Positions 41,816-53,116 of a DNA stretch of 64,000 bases are shown in pieces. The DNA is from Paraconexibacter sp040581415 (GTDB lineage: Bacteria; Actinomycetota; Thermoleophilia; Solirubrobacterales; Solirubrobacteraceae): NCBI RefSeq assembly GCF_040581415.1, contig NZ_CP114014.1, forward strand, positions 3,224,001 through 3,288,000, read 5' to 3'. The notes beneath the pieces are model-generated. The model searched no databases and was not told the origin of the DNA. It worked only from the letters and a program-made list of their open reading frames with translations. Position 1 is the first letter of the stretch. The number at the start of each line of letters is the position of its first letter. Position numbers and translations under genes: made by a program.

Positions 41816-42691
41816 ATGCGCACCCTGCGGACCGTCAGCGAGCTGCGCACCGCCGTCCGGGCCGCCCGCCGGCAGGACCCGCAGGCCCAGATCGGCCTCG
41901 TGCCGACGATGGGCGCGCTCCACGACGGTCACCTCGAGCTGATGCGCCAGGCGCGGCTCGAGTGCGAGCACGTCGTCGTCTCGCTGTTCGTGAACCCGTC
42001 GCAGTTCAACGCGGAGGCTGACCTCGCCGCCTACCCCAGGGATGAGCTCACCGACGCGGGGCTGGTCACCGACGCCGGGGCCGACTTCCTCTTCGCCCCC
42101 GCCCTGGAGACGGTCTACCCGCCCGGGTTCGCGACCAGCGTGCAGCTGTCCGGCCCGCTCGTGGACTCGCTCGAGGGTGCGCACCGCGGCGCCGCACACT
42201 TCCACGGCGTCACCACGGTCGTCACGAAGCTGCTGAACATGGTCCAGCCGGACGTCGCCTTCTTCGGGGCCAAGGACGCGCAGCAGGTGCTGGTCATCCG
42301 CAAGCTCGTCGCCGACCTCGACCTGCCGGTCCGCATCGAGGCGGTGTCCACCGTCCGTGAGCCGGACGGCCTGGCGCGCAGCTCGCGCAACGTCCGGTTG
42401 ACCCCGGACGACCGCCCGCAGGCGATCGCCCTCCACGCCGCACTGACGGCCGCCGAGCAGGCGTACGCCGCGGGCGAGCGCGACGCCGCCGTCGTGCGCG
42501 CCGCCGCGGCGACGGAGATGACCCGTCGCGGGATCGCACCCGAGTACCTGGCGCTCGTCGACCCCACCACCCTTTCCCCCGTCACCACCGTCGCCGACGG
42601 CACCCTGGTCGCCGTCGCCGCCCACGTCGGCGGCGTCCGCCTGATCGACAACACCACCCTCCAAAGCCCCTCACCCAACGGGAGACGCTGA
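41816..42691 (+). CDS. panC: Pantothenate synthetase PanC
   Basis: A 291-residue ligase condensing pantoate and beta-alanine with ATP. Signatures: GLVPTMGALHDGHLELMRQA (HIGH-like site), VVVSLFVNPSQFN, DFLFAPALETVYPPGF, AAHFHGVTTVVTKLLNMVQP, FFGAKDAQQVLVIR and LARSSRNVRL (KMSKS-like loop). It starts at ATG 41816, 3 bases after the DUF2520 gene, and its stop shares one base with the panD start. The length is normal. Confidence 0.97.
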   Translation: MRTLRTVSELRTAVRAARRQDPQAQIGLVPTMGALHDGHLELMRQARLECEHVVVSLFVNPSQFNAEADLAAYPRDELTDAGLVTDAGADFLFAPALETVYPPGFATSVQLSGPLVDSLEGAHRGAAHFHGVTTVVTKLLNMVQPDVAFFGAKDAQQVLVIRKLVADLDLPVRIEAVSTVREPDGLARSSRNVRLTPDDRPQAIALHAALTAAEQAYAAGERDAAVVRAAAATEMTRRGIAPEYLALVDPTTLSPVTTVADGTLVAVAAHVGGVRLIDNTTLQSPSPNGRR

Positions 42692-43083
42692 TGCAGCGCA
42701 CGATGCTGAAGTCCAAGATCCACCGCGCCACGGTCACCGACTGCGACCTGCACTACGTGGGGTCGATCACGATTGATCCGGACCTCCTGGAGGCCGCGGA
42801 CATCCTCGAGCACGAGCAGGTCGCCATCGTCGACGTCGACAACGGCCAGCGCTTCGAGACCTACACCATCGCCGGCGAGCGCGGCACGGGCTGCATGAAG
42901 GTCAACGGCGCCGCCGCTCGCCTCGTGCACCACGGCGACACGATCATCGTCATTTCCTACGGCCAGTACGACCGGCAGGACATGGAGACCTACGAGCCCC
43001 GCGTCGTGCACGTGGAGGCCAAGACCAACCGGATCATCACCGTGGACGACGCGGTGGCGACCCTCCTCTCCGAGCCGCGTTAG
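42691..43083 (+). CDS. panD: Aspartate 1-decarboxylase PanD
   Basis: A 130-residue pyruvoyl enzyme making beta-alanine. The self-cleavage site is Gly24-Ser25 in LHYVGSITID, preceded by SKIHRATVT; GERGTGCMKVNGAAARLVHH and IISYGQY complete the active site. The start overlaps the panC stop by one base (TGATG). Its product feeds PanC, encoded just upstream. Confidence 0.97.
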   Translation: MQRTMLKSKIHRATVTDCDLHYVGSITIDPDLLEAADILEHEQVAIVDVDNGQRFETYTIAGERGTGCMKVNGAAARLVHHGDTIIVISYGQYDRQDMETYEPRVVHVEAKTNRIITVDDAVATLLSEPR

Positions 43084-43118
43084 CGCGCCCGCACCCTCAT
43101 CACGTCAGGAGCCCTCTG

Positions 43119-44039
43119 ATGTCCACGATGCCTACGACCATGCACCTGCCGCAGGACGCCTCGCGCCTGCCGATGACGCTCCCCCGCCTGCTCGAGAAGC
43201 GCGAGCTCGGCGAGCCGATCGTCATGGTCACCGCCTACGACTACCCGAGCGCCCGCGCCGCCGACCGTGCCGGTGTCGACCTCGTCCTGATGGGCGACTC
43301 CGGCGCCATGACGGTGCTCGGCTACGACTCCACGGTCGCGGTCACGCTCGACGAGCTGCTGGTGCTGGCCCGCGCCACCCGCCGCGGCCTGCAGACGCCG
43401 TTCCTCGTCGGCGACCTGCCGTTCGGCAGCTACGAGGTCTCCGACGAGCAGGCGGTCATCACCGCCTTCCGCTTCGTGAAGGAGGCCGGGTGCGACGCGG
43501 TCAAGCTCGAGGGCGGCGGCGAGACGTCCGTCCGGCGTGCCCGCGCGATCGTCAACGCCGGCATCCCGGTGATGGGCCACGTCGGCCTCACGCCGCAGAC
43601 GGCGACCGCGCTCGGTGGCTACAAGGCGCAGGGCAAGAACGCGGGCGCCGCGGCGAAGATCGCTCGTGAGGCCCTCGCCCTGCAGGAGGCGGGCTGTTTC
43701 TCGATCGTCTTCGAGGCGATCCCCAGCGCCGTGACCGAGGCGATCATGCCCCGGATGGGCATCCCGGTGATCGGGATCGGCGCCGGCCCCGCGACCGACG
43801 GTCAGGTCCTGGTGTTCCACGACCTGCTCGGCATCCGCGAGGGACGCGGGGCGAAGTTCGTCCAGCGCTACGCGGACCTGCTCGACGACATGGCGGGCGG
43901 CGTCGCCGCCTACGCGGACGACGTGCGGACGCGGCGCTACCCCGGCCCGGAGCACGGCTACGCGATGGACGTCGCGGAGCTCGCGGCATTCCGCGACGAG
44001 CTGAACCACAGCATCGCCGTCGAGGGCGCCCCCGTCTGA
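43119..44039 (+). CDS. panB: 3-methyl-2-oxobutanoate hydroxymethyltransferase PanB
   Basis: A 306-residue TIM-barrel enzyme from ATG 43119 behind AGGAG. It shows VMVTAYDYPSARAADRAGVD, LMGDSGAMTVLGYDSTV (metal Asp), DLPFGSYEVS, VKLEGGGETS, HVGLTPQTATALGGYKAQG, VFEAIPSAVTEAI and GIGAGPATDGQVLVFHDLLG. It adds a hydroxymethyl group from methylene-tetrahydrofolate to make ketopantoate. With panC, panD and the DUF2520 gene, the cluster covers the route to pantothenate. Convergent with the coiled-coil gene, 6 bases between stops. Confidence 0.97.
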   Translation: MSTMPTTMHLPQDASRLPMTLPRLLEKRELGEPIVMVTAYDYPSARAADRAGVDLVLMGDSGAMTVLGYDSTVAVTLDELLVLARATRRGLQTPFLVGDLPFGSYEVSDEQAVITAFRFVKEAGCDAVKLEGGGETSVRRARAIVNAGIPVMGHVGLTPQTATALGGYKAQGKNAGAAAKIAREALALQEAGCFSIVFEAIPSAVTEAIMPRMGIPVIGIGAGPATDGQVLVFHDLLGIREGRGAKFVQRYADLLDDMAGGVAAYADDVRTRRYPGPEHGYAMDVAELAAFRDELNHSIAVEGAPV

Positions 44040-44045
44040 CCGCCG

Positions 44046-45749
44046 TCAGGACTTGCTGTCGGTCCCGGCGGCCTCGCCCGGACCGGCGTCCTGCAGGATG
44101 CGCACGACCTGCGCGGCGATCGCGGTCGCGGTCGCGTCGAGGTCCGGTGTCTCGGCGCGATGGCGAGCCTGCACCGACTGCAGCGAGGTGCGCTCGCTGA
44201 TCTGCCGCTGCGCCTGGGTGACGTCGGCCTCGAGGCGGCGGCCCAGGTCGCGGAGGCGATCGGTCAGCGCCTTCACGGTCTTGCCGAGCTCGGCGCTGTC
44301 GGCCTGGGCCGTGTCGGACTCGGCACGTGCGATCGACAGCAGCGCGGCGGCCTGCTCGCGGGCGGTGCGGATCTGCTCGCGGACCTCGGCGCGGGCGGCG
44401 GCGAGCTCGGCTTCGGCCTGGCGGCGGACCTCGGAGGCCTTGGTCCGGCCGGCCTCGACCAGCAGCGCCGCTTCGACGTTCGCCTCGTCGAGCTTGGCCT
44501 GGACGCCCGTCAGCGCTTCCTCCTCGCGCTCGGCCAGACGGCTGGCGACCTCGGACTCGAGCTGCTCGCGGGCCTGCTCGATCTCCTCGCGCGCCTGCCG
44601 GCGCTCGCCCTCGATCGTCGCCCGCAGCGCCTTCGCGGCGGCCTCGGCCTGGGCCTGCAGCTCACCGCGCTCGCGATCGAGCCGCGCCTGGGCCTGTTCG
44701 CGGTCCCGTGCGCGGCGCTCCTGGAGCTCGAGGCGCTGTCCGTCCAGCTCGGTCCGTAGGTCGGCGCGCTCCTGCGCGGCCTCGCGCTCCAGCTCGGCGC
44801 GCTGGCGCTCGAGCTCGGCGGCATGCGCCTCCACGGTCTCTTCGGCGCGGGTCTGCGCCTCGTCGGCCACGCGGGTGGCCTCCGCCCGGGCCGCGGCGAT
44901 CTTCGCGTCGGCCTCCGCCGCCAGGTCGTTGCGCAGCGACTCCGCCTCGGTGTCGAGGTCACGGCGGGCACGGGCCGTCTCGGCTTCGAGGTCGGCCCGC
45001 AGCGCGGCGACCTCCGCCTGCGCTGCCTGGCTCGCGGACGACGCGGCCTGCGCCTGGTCGCGAGCAGCGTCGGCTTCGTTGCGCAGCGCCTCGGTCTGCT
45101 CGCCGGTGGCGGCGACCTCGGCCCGCAGGGCGTTCGTCTGGCGCCGGAGCGCCTCGGCCTCGCGGCGGGCGGCGTCGGCCTCCGCGCGCGCGGCACGCGT
45201 CTCGGCCTGCGCGGCCTGGAGCTGGGCACGGACGGCCTCGACCTCCCCGCGCTCGCGCGCTGCCGCCTGCTGACTGGCTGCGGCCGCGGCGGCTTCCTCG
45301 GCTCGCTGCGCGGCCTCGGTCTCGGCGGCGCGGCGGTCGTCAGCGGCCTGGGCGGCCGCCTGCTCGGCGGCTGCACGCTCTGCGGCGACGCGCTCGGCCT
45401 CGAGCGCAGCGGCCTCGGCGCTCTCGCGCGCGGCGATCTGGGCGGCCGACGGACCCACCGGCTCCACCGGCTCGGGGGCCGGCGGGGGCGCCGGTGCCGG
45501 CGGCGCGATCGGCTGTGCGGCCGGGGTCGGCGAAGGCGCAGCAGGCTGAGCCCGCGCCGACGGCGTCGACGAGAGGTTGCTCACGAACGGCCGGTGCTCG
45601 ACGGTCAGCTCCCAGCCGCTGCCGCCCCCGGGGAGCGTCACCTGCCGCTCGGAAACGACCTCCACCCGGCCGAAGCGCACGGTGAGATTCGCCAGCAGAG
45701 CACCTCGGTCAGGCCCGGTGACGGTGACGGTAGACGGCGAGGCGCTCAC
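44046..45749 (-). CDS. Large coiled-coil protein with N-terminal beta domain
   Basis: A 567-residue protein if started at GTG 45749 (MSASPSTVTVTGPDRGALLA); a GTG at 45842 would add 31 poorly structured residues. Residues about 1-60 look beta-rich (ANLTVRFGRVEVVSERQVTL). A Pro/Ala linker (PIAPPAPAPPPAPEPVEP) follows, then about 400 residues of uninterrupted Ala/Glu/Arg heptads (AERVAAERAAAEQAAAQAAD and similar). The C terminus has helical SERTSLQSVQARHRAE and DLDATATAIAAQVVRILQ. No membrane segment. It resembles filament-forming or polarity proteins such as DivIVA/FilP-type scaffolds; the real role is unknown. Divergent from the phosphate genes. Confidence 0.75.
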   Translation of the reverse strand: MSASPSTVTVTGPDRGALLANLTVRFGRVEVVSERQVTLPGGGSGWELTVEHRPFVSNLSSTPSARAQPAAPSPTPAAQPIAPPAPAPPPAPEPVEPVGPSAAQIAARESAEAAALEAERVAAERAAAEQAAAQAADDRRAAETEAAQRAEEAAAAAASQQAAARERGEVEAVRAQLQAAQAETRAARAEADAARREAEALRRQTNALRAEVAATGEQTEALRNEADAARDQAQAASSASQAAQAEVAALRADLEAETARARRDLDTEAESLRNDLAAEADAKIAAARAEATRVADEAQTRAEETVEAHAAELERQRAELEREAAQERADLRTELDGQRLELQERRARDREQAQARLDRERGELQAQAEAAAKALRATIEGERRQAREEIEQAREQLESEVASRLAEREEEALTGVQAKLDEANVEAALLVEAGRTKASEVRRQAEAELAAARAEVREQIRTAREQAAALLSIARAESDTAQADSAELGKTVKALTDRLRDLGRRLEADVTQAQRQISERTSLQSVQARHRAETPDLDATATAIAAQVVRILQDAGPGEAAGTDSKS

Positions 45750-45871
45750 AGACGCAAGACCGTACCGGCATCCGGTGGAGCATGGTGGGACGGGGATTGC
45801 GGAGGCCTCGGCACCACCACCCGCGACCCCACGATCTTTCACACGGCTTTCACAGTAGGCTGGCCCGCGCC

Positions 45872-46498
45872 ATGGCTCGCCTCTCCCAGGTCTTCGCCCC
45901 CAAGGACCGTGAGTTCTTCGACCTCTTCGAGGAGGCGGCGGGGAACACCGTCCGTGCTTCCGATCTGCTCGACCAGATGCTCCGTTCGTGGCCCGACAAG
46001 CCGGAGCTCGCGCGGGAGATCCTGATCTGCGAGCAGGACGGCGACCGGATCACGCACGACATCATCAAGCGGCTGAACAACACGTTCGTGACGCCGATCG
46101 ACCGCGAGGACATCCTCGGGCTCGCGAGCGCGCTCGACGACATCGTCGACTTCACCGAAGAGGTCGCCGACTACCTCGGCCTCTACAAGATCGAGGCTCC
46201 GATGGAACAGGCGCAGCGGCTGGCACACGTGCTGCTGCAGGCCTGCCGGCAGCTGGCCGAGGCGATGCCGCGCCTGCGCGACTTCCGCGACCTCAGCCAC
46301 TACACGGTCGAGATCAACCGACTCGAGAACGACGGCGACCGCATCGTCCGCGAGGCGATCGCCTCGCTGTTCGACAACGGCATCGACCCCATGGTCGTGA
46401 TCCGCTGGAAGGACATCTTCGAGCGGCTCGAGGACGCGATCGACGCCACCGAGCACGCGGCCAACGTGCTCGAGGCGATCGTGATCAAGAACGCCTAG
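45872..46498 (+). CDS. PhoU-like DUF47 protein (Pit accessory)
   Basis: A 208-residue helical protein from ATG 45872: FAPKDREFFDLFEEAAGNTV, EQDGDRITHDIIKRLNNTFV, TPIDREDILGLASALDDIVD and DATEHAANVLEAIVIKNA. The two Glu/Asp-x-x-x-Asp bearing bundles are typical of DUF47/PhoU proteins, which bind metal clusters and accompany Pit transporters. The Pit gene follows 49 bases downstream, the usual order. It probably gates or regulates phosphate uptake. Confidence 0.93.
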   Translation: MARLSQVFAPKDREFFDLFEEAAGNTVRASDLLDQMLRSWPDKPELAREILICEQDGDRITHDIIKRLNNTFVTPIDREDILGLASALDDIVDFTEEVADYLGLYKIEAPMEQAQRLAHVLLQACRQLAEAMPRLRDFRDLSHYTVEINRLENDGDRIVREAIASLFDNGIDPMVVIRWKDIFERLEDAIDATEHAANVLEAIVIKNA

Positions 46499-46547
46499 CC
46501 GCGACCCCGCGCCGCGCCGCCCCGCCTCCCCCGACGCACCCAGCACC

Positions 46548-47654
46548 TTGGAATCGGACATCATCCTCGTCATCGTCGTCGCGACAGCGCTCGGCTTCGA
46601 CTTCACCAACGGCTTCCACGACACCGCGAACGTCGTGGCGACCGGCATCTCGACCCGGGCGCTGCCGCCCAAGCTGGCCGTCACGCTTGCCGCGATCCTG
46701 AACTTCATCGGGGCGTTCCTGTCGCTGAAGGTCGCCGCGACGGTCGCGAAGGACATCGTCGACCCGTCGACGATCACGATGACGATCGTCTTCGCCGGCC
46801 TCATAGGCGCGATCGCGTGGAACCTCATCACCTGGTACTTCGGCCTGCCGTCGAGCTCGTCCCATGCCCTCGTCGGCGGCCTGGTGGGCGCGTCGTTCGT
46901 CGCTCACGGGTTCAGCTCGATCTCCGGCGAAGGGCTGCTCGGGAAGGTCATGGTGCCCGCCGTGATCGCGCCGGTCCTCGCGTTCCTGGTCGCCGGGGTC
47001 TCGATCATCGTCATCTACCGCATCGTCGGCCGGCTCCGGCCGGGCCCGGTCAACCGCGGCTTCCGCGTCGGGCAGTGGGCCTCGAGCGGCCTGCTCGCGG
47101 TGTCGCACGGCACGAACGACGCACAGAAGACCATGGGCATCATCACGCTGGCGCTCGTGGCCCACGGGTCGCTGGACGCCGACAACTTCGAGGTCCCGAC
47201 GTGGGTCATCTTCGCGTCGGCCAGCGCCATCGCCCTCGGCACCTACTCGGGCGGTTGGCGCATCATCAAGACGATGGGCAGCCGGATCATCAAGATGGAC
47301 CCGGCGCAGGGCTTCGCCGCCCAGGGCGCCGGCGCCTCGGCGATCCTCGCCGCGTCCCACGCCGGGTTCCCGCTGTCGACCACGCACACCATCTCGGGCG
47401 CCGTCATGGGCGCCGGCGCGGCCAAGCGCCTCAGCGCCGTCCGCTGGGGTGTCGCCGGCAACATGATGATCGCCTGGCTGCTCACGATCCCGTGCGCGGC
47501 GGCCATCGGCGGCATCGTGTACGGCTTCACGTCGATCTTCGGCGACGGGGCCGCCGGACCGCTGATCGTGTCGGTCGTGTCCGTCGGCCTGCTCCTCGCC
47601 GTCTATCTGCGCCGGCTGCAGCGCGGCTCCGTCCTGACCGCCGCGGAGGCCTGA
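46548..47654 (+). CDS. Inorganic phosphate transporter, PiT family
   Basis: A 368-residue membrane protein starting at TTG 46548. It has the two PiT repeats: GFDFTNGFHDTANVVATGIS near the N terminus and SHGTNDAQKTMGIITLALV in the second half, each containing the GxNDAxxxxG-type phosphate/cation site. About 10 helices. Also LPSSSSHALVGGLVGASF and LSTTHTISGAVMGAGAAKR, the paired serine/threonine motifs. It takes up phosphate with a cation. Together with the DUF47 gene upstream and the 81-residue membrane gene 3 bases downstream it forms one operon. Confidence 0.95.
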   Translation: MESDIILVIVVATALGFDFTNGFHDTANVVATGISTRALPPKLAVTLAAILNFIGAFLSLKVAATVAKDIVDPSTITMTIVFAGLIGAIAWNLITWYFGLPSSSSHALVGGLVGASFVAHGFSSISGEGLLGKVMVPAVIAPVLAFLVAGVSIIVIYRIVGRLRPGPVNRGFRVGQWASSGLLAVSHGTNDAQKTMGIITLALVAHGSLDADNFEVPTWVIFASASAIALGTYSGGWRIIKTMGSRIIKMDPAQGFAAQGAGASAILAASHAGFPLSTTHTISGAVMGAGAAKRLSAVRWGVAGNMMIAWLLTIPCAAAIGGIVYGFTSIFGDGAAGPLIVSVVSVGLLLAVYLRRLQRGSVLTAAEA

Positions 47655-47657
47655 GCG

Positions 47658-47903
47658 ATGCCCGTCCTGCTGGGCTTCATCGACGGCCAAGCGCTGTGGC
47701 AGACCATCTGGACCGGTGCGGTCGCCGGCATCGGGGTCTGCATCATCTTCGCCTTCACCATCCTCGGCGCGGCGCGGTCCACGGACATGCGCCTCGAAGA
47801 CCGCGCCGTTGCGGCGACGCTGTACGCGGTGCTGGCGGTGCTGGGGACGCTCGCCAGCTTCGCAGTCGTGATCTACGCCGTGGTGCTGATCACCACTAAG
47901 TAG
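47658..47903 (+). CDS. Small membrane protein downstream of pit
   Basis: An 81-residue protein from ATG 47658, 3 bases after the pit stop, so translationally linked. Two hydrophobic segments (about 18-38 and 50-76) flank a short charged loop (RSTDMRLEDRAV). No family recognised; a small subunit of the phosphate system is possible. Its last 8 bases overlap the convergent acyltransferase gene. Confidence 0.7.
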   Translation: MPVLLGFIDGQALWQTIWTGAVAGIGVCIIFAFTILGAARSTDMRLEDRAVAATLYAVLAVLGTLASFAVVIYAVVLITTK

Positions 47904-48492
47904 CAGGCACGCCCGGGTACTCGATGGTGCGCAGCACGCGCGCCGGTGAGCCCGCGGCGATGCTGAACGCGGGGAGATCCGTCGTCACCACGGAGTTGGA
48001 CCCGATCACGCAGCGCTCCCCGATCGTCACCCCACTGGTGATGACCACGTTCGCGCCGCACCAGACGTTGTCGCCGATCCGGGTAGGGCCCTTCGTGGTG
48101 AACCCCTGCCACGGCACCGGCTTGACCGGATCGTCGAAGCGATGGTTGCCGTCGGTGACGAAGCATCCGTTGGCGAACATGCAGTGCTGCCCGATCTCCA
48201 CCAGGTCGACCGCGGCCACCTGCACTCCCAGGTTGAGGAAGCTGCCGCCACCGATGCGGATCCGGCCCGGATCGGGGCAGGTGAGCCAGACGCCGGGCTC
48301 GAGGACGACCTGCGGCCCGATCTCCAGGCGGCCGGCCCGCAGTGCCTCCAGGACGTTGCCGTGCACCGGCCAGCGGGTGAACGCCTCACGCCGGGCGAAC
48401 TCCCAATGGATCTGCGCCCGCACCCACGGCAGCGACGAGCGCTCGTACCAGCGCCACTTCTGCAGCCATTGGCGGGCCTGCGCAGCGGTCAT
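47896..48492 (-). CDS. Hexapeptide-repeat acyltransferase (LbH family)
   Basis: A 198-residue protein from ATG 48492. After a helical N terminus (WLQKWRWYERSSLPWVRAQI) the left-handed beta-helix runs from about residue 55: RLEIGPQVVLEPGVWL, RIRIGGGSFLNLGVQV, DLVEIGQHCMFANGCFVTDG and TRIGDNVWCGANVVITSGVT, ending AAGSPARVLRTI, typical of maltose/galactoside O-acetyltransferase-like enzymes. The catalytic-type His is in TDGNHRFD. It likely acylates a sugar; the partner pathway is not evident. Convergent overlap of 8 bases with the small membrane gene. Confidence 0.88.
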   Translation of the reverse strand: MTAAQARQWLQKWRWYERSSLPWVRAQIHWEFARREAFTRWPVHGNVLEALRAGRLEIGPQVVLEPGVWLTCPDPGRIRIGGGSFLNLGVQVAAVDLVEIGQHCMFANGCFVTDGNHRFDDPVKPVPWQGFTTKGPTRIGDNVWCGANVVITSGVTIGERCVIGSNSVVTTDLPAFSIAAGSPARVLRTIEYPGVPAT

Positions 48493-48913
48493 GCCCGAAC
48501 CCTCTCAGACGAGCGCGCACGGACGTCCAGCGACCGGCCAGCACCCCATCCCCAGAAACGTCGAAACTCGACTGGACGGATGTCCCATGGGGTGAACACC
48601 CCACGCGGCCGATGATGTCCATGTCCCCAACAGGACTGATCCGGGGCCCTACATCCGGATCTTTCGAGCCTCGCCCGCGGCCTGCCCGCGGGCACCGAAC
48701 GTGTTCGCTCTCGGGGTGGGAGCGAACCGATCAGCGGCCGGAGCCTCCCGTGGCACCGGCTGCGACCCGTCGGTGGTTGCGTGGGCCCGTACGGCATCCC
48801 GTGTCCGTACGGCGCCCACGTACCCCGAGGGTCTGACCGGCAGCCGCCGTCTCGCGGCCGCCGGATCAGCCCGGACCGGAGCCACGGGCGTGGCACGTCG
48901 TGCGGCGCGGCGC
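48493..48913. other. Gene-free stretch with two hairpins
   Basis: This 421-base interval between the acyltransferase start and the uvrA stop holds no convincing coding frame; the small open frames here are Arg/Pro-rich shadows. It contains a short hairpin TGGGGT-GAAC-ACCCCA at 48589-48604 and the stronger one at 48780-48820. The promoter of the acyltransferase gene must lie in its left part. Confidence 0.6.
48780..48820 (-). terminator. Hairpin downstream of uvrA
   Basis: CGTGGGCCCGTACGG (48780-48794) and CCGTACGGCGCCCACG (48805-48820) pair over 15 positions with one bulge around a 10-base loop, about 95 bases past the uvrA stop on the minus strand. Likely end of the uvrA transcript. Confidence 0.5.
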
Positions 48914-51844
<2,931 letters not shown>

Positions 51845-51859
51845 ATAAGCCTAGCCGTC

Positions 51860-51873
51860 CGAACAGACGTTCG
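51860..51873 (-). promoter_or_regulatory. LexA-binding SOS box of uvrA
   Basis: CGAACAGACGTTCG fits the actinobacterial SOS consensus CGAAC-N4-GTTCG exactly and is a perfect palindrome outside the spacer. It lies directly upstream of the uvrA start codon (51844), where a bound repressor would block transcription. A second partial GTTCG half lies at 51877-51881. Confidence 0.85.
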
Positions 51874-51885
51874 ACCGTTCGAATG

Positions 51886-51900
51886 CCCGCAATCTGCGGG
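51886..51900 (-). terminator. Small hairpin after the DivIVA-domain gene
   Basis: CCCGCA-ATC-TGCGGG, 6-bp stem with a 3-base loop, 5 bases past the stop at 51906 on the minus strand. It sits between that gene and the uvrA SOS box and probably isolates uvrA from read-through. Confidence 0.5.
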
Positions 51901-51905
51901 TTCTG

Positions 51906-52934
51906 CTACCCCTCGACTGTCGCGTACGCCTCATCGACGAGCGCGCCGCGGTCCGGAAGGTCGAAGTTGTCGCGCAGGTAGGCGTCGGTCTCCTCGCGGC
52001 TGGCCCCGTTGAGCGCCATGTTGAGCGCGATCAGGCGGGCACCGTCGATGTCCCCGTCCCCGGCACCCTCGTCGTGCGTCGGGGCGGGAGCCGGCTCGGC
52101 CGCGGGCGGGGCAGGCTCGAAGGCCGGCGCCTCCTCGACGGCGGGCACGATGCTCGCCTCCGGGTAGGGCTCGTCGAGGACGGACCCGGTGCGCTCCTTG
52201 GCGGCGGGGACCGGCTCGGTTGCGGTGAACAGGCCCGGCGGCACGATCGGCGCCTCGGCGTGCGGCGACGGGTCGGGTGCCTCCTCCGGGATCGGCGGCA
52301 GCGCGCGATCGGGCACGTCGGCAGCACCAGCAGTCGGCTCGGGCCGCCGCTTGGCGAGCGGCATGCTCTCGATCGGCGCGGGCGCGGCGGCGGGAGCGGC
52401 AGCGCCGGCCACGTCGTACAGCTCGCCCATGTTGCCCTTCAGCAGCGACAGATCGGCGCCGAGCCGGTTCGCGCCGGTGCGCAGGCTCTCCATCAGCGCG
52501 CCCAGCTCGCCCTCCATCGCGTCGACGCGCTGCAGCATCCCCGAAGTCGACTCGGCGACGGCGCCCACGTGGTCCTGGCTCTTCGCGACGGCGTCGTCGC
52601 GGATGTCGGCGGCATTGTCCTCGGCCTCGCGGACGATGCGGGCGGCCTCCTCGCGGGCACCGGCCTCGATCTCGGCGGCGCTGGACTCCGCGGCCTCGAC
52701 GATGGCGCGGACGTGGTCGCTGGCAGCGATGGCGATCGACGCCGGAGTCGCGCGGGCGGGCGCCGGGACGGGCGCGGCGGCCACCGGGCTGCGCGAGCTG
52801 CTCGAGGCCTGACGCTGCAGGCCCTCGATCTCGACGGCGAGCTGCTCCAGGTGAGCGTCGACGGCCTCGGGGTCATACCCCCGCCGGGCGATCGGGAAGT
52901 CCTTCTTCTCGATGGATTGGCGATCAAGGGCCAC
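51906..52934 (-). CDS. DivIVA-domain protein with long Pro/Ala-rich region
   Basis: A 342-residue protein; GTG 52934 (MALDRQSIEKKDFPIARRGY) gives the standard DivIVA start with DFPIARRGYDPEAVDAHLEQL. A coiled-coil segment follows (about 70-155: SDHVRAIVEAAESSAAEIEA, EEAARIVREAEDNAADI, GMLQRVDAMEGELGALMESL). The rest is acidic and Pro/Ala-rich, closing with a conserved-looking helical end (ARLIALNMALNGASREETDA, YLRDNFDLPDRGALV). DivIVA proteins mark curved membranes and organise polar growth or division. Frames extending upstream to 53363 are rejected. Flanked by mutY and uvrA with no functional link evident. Confidence 0.85.
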   Translation of the reverse strand: MALDRQSIEKKDFPIARRGYDPEAVDAHLEQLAVEIEGLQRQASSSSRSPVAAAPVPAPARATPASIAIAASDHVRAIVEAAESSAAEIEAGAREEAARIVREAEDNAADIRDDAVAKSQDHVGAVAESTSGMLQRVDAMEGELGALMESLRTGANRLGADLSLLKGNMGELYDVAGAAAPAAAPAPIESMPLAKRRPEPTAGAADVPDRALPPIPEEAPDPSPHAEAPIVPPGLFTATEPVPAAKERTGSVLDEPYPEASIVPAVEEAPAFEPAPPAAEPAPAPTHDEGAGDGDIDGARLIALNMALNGASREETDAYLRDNFDLPDRGALVDEAYATVEG

Positions 52935-53116
52935 GGTTCCTGCTCCTCGTACGATGGCCCGGGCGGGTCCGCGGCGGCGCCGCACCCGTCCCGGGTCAGG
53001 GTCAACTCGGGCAACCCTACCGAACGACCTGCGGCCGGTCGCCGGGGGTGCTGTTCGGCCGGCGACCCCGTGTCCGCGGTCGCTCGGCGTTTCGGAGCGG
53101 CACGGCGCGGCGCCGC

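Noticed and set aside
48612..48836. Possible 74-residue gene in the gap downstream of uvrA
   Set aside because: Arg/Pro-rich translation, no Shine-Dalgarno and no recognisable motif; a palindromic hairpin lies inside it.
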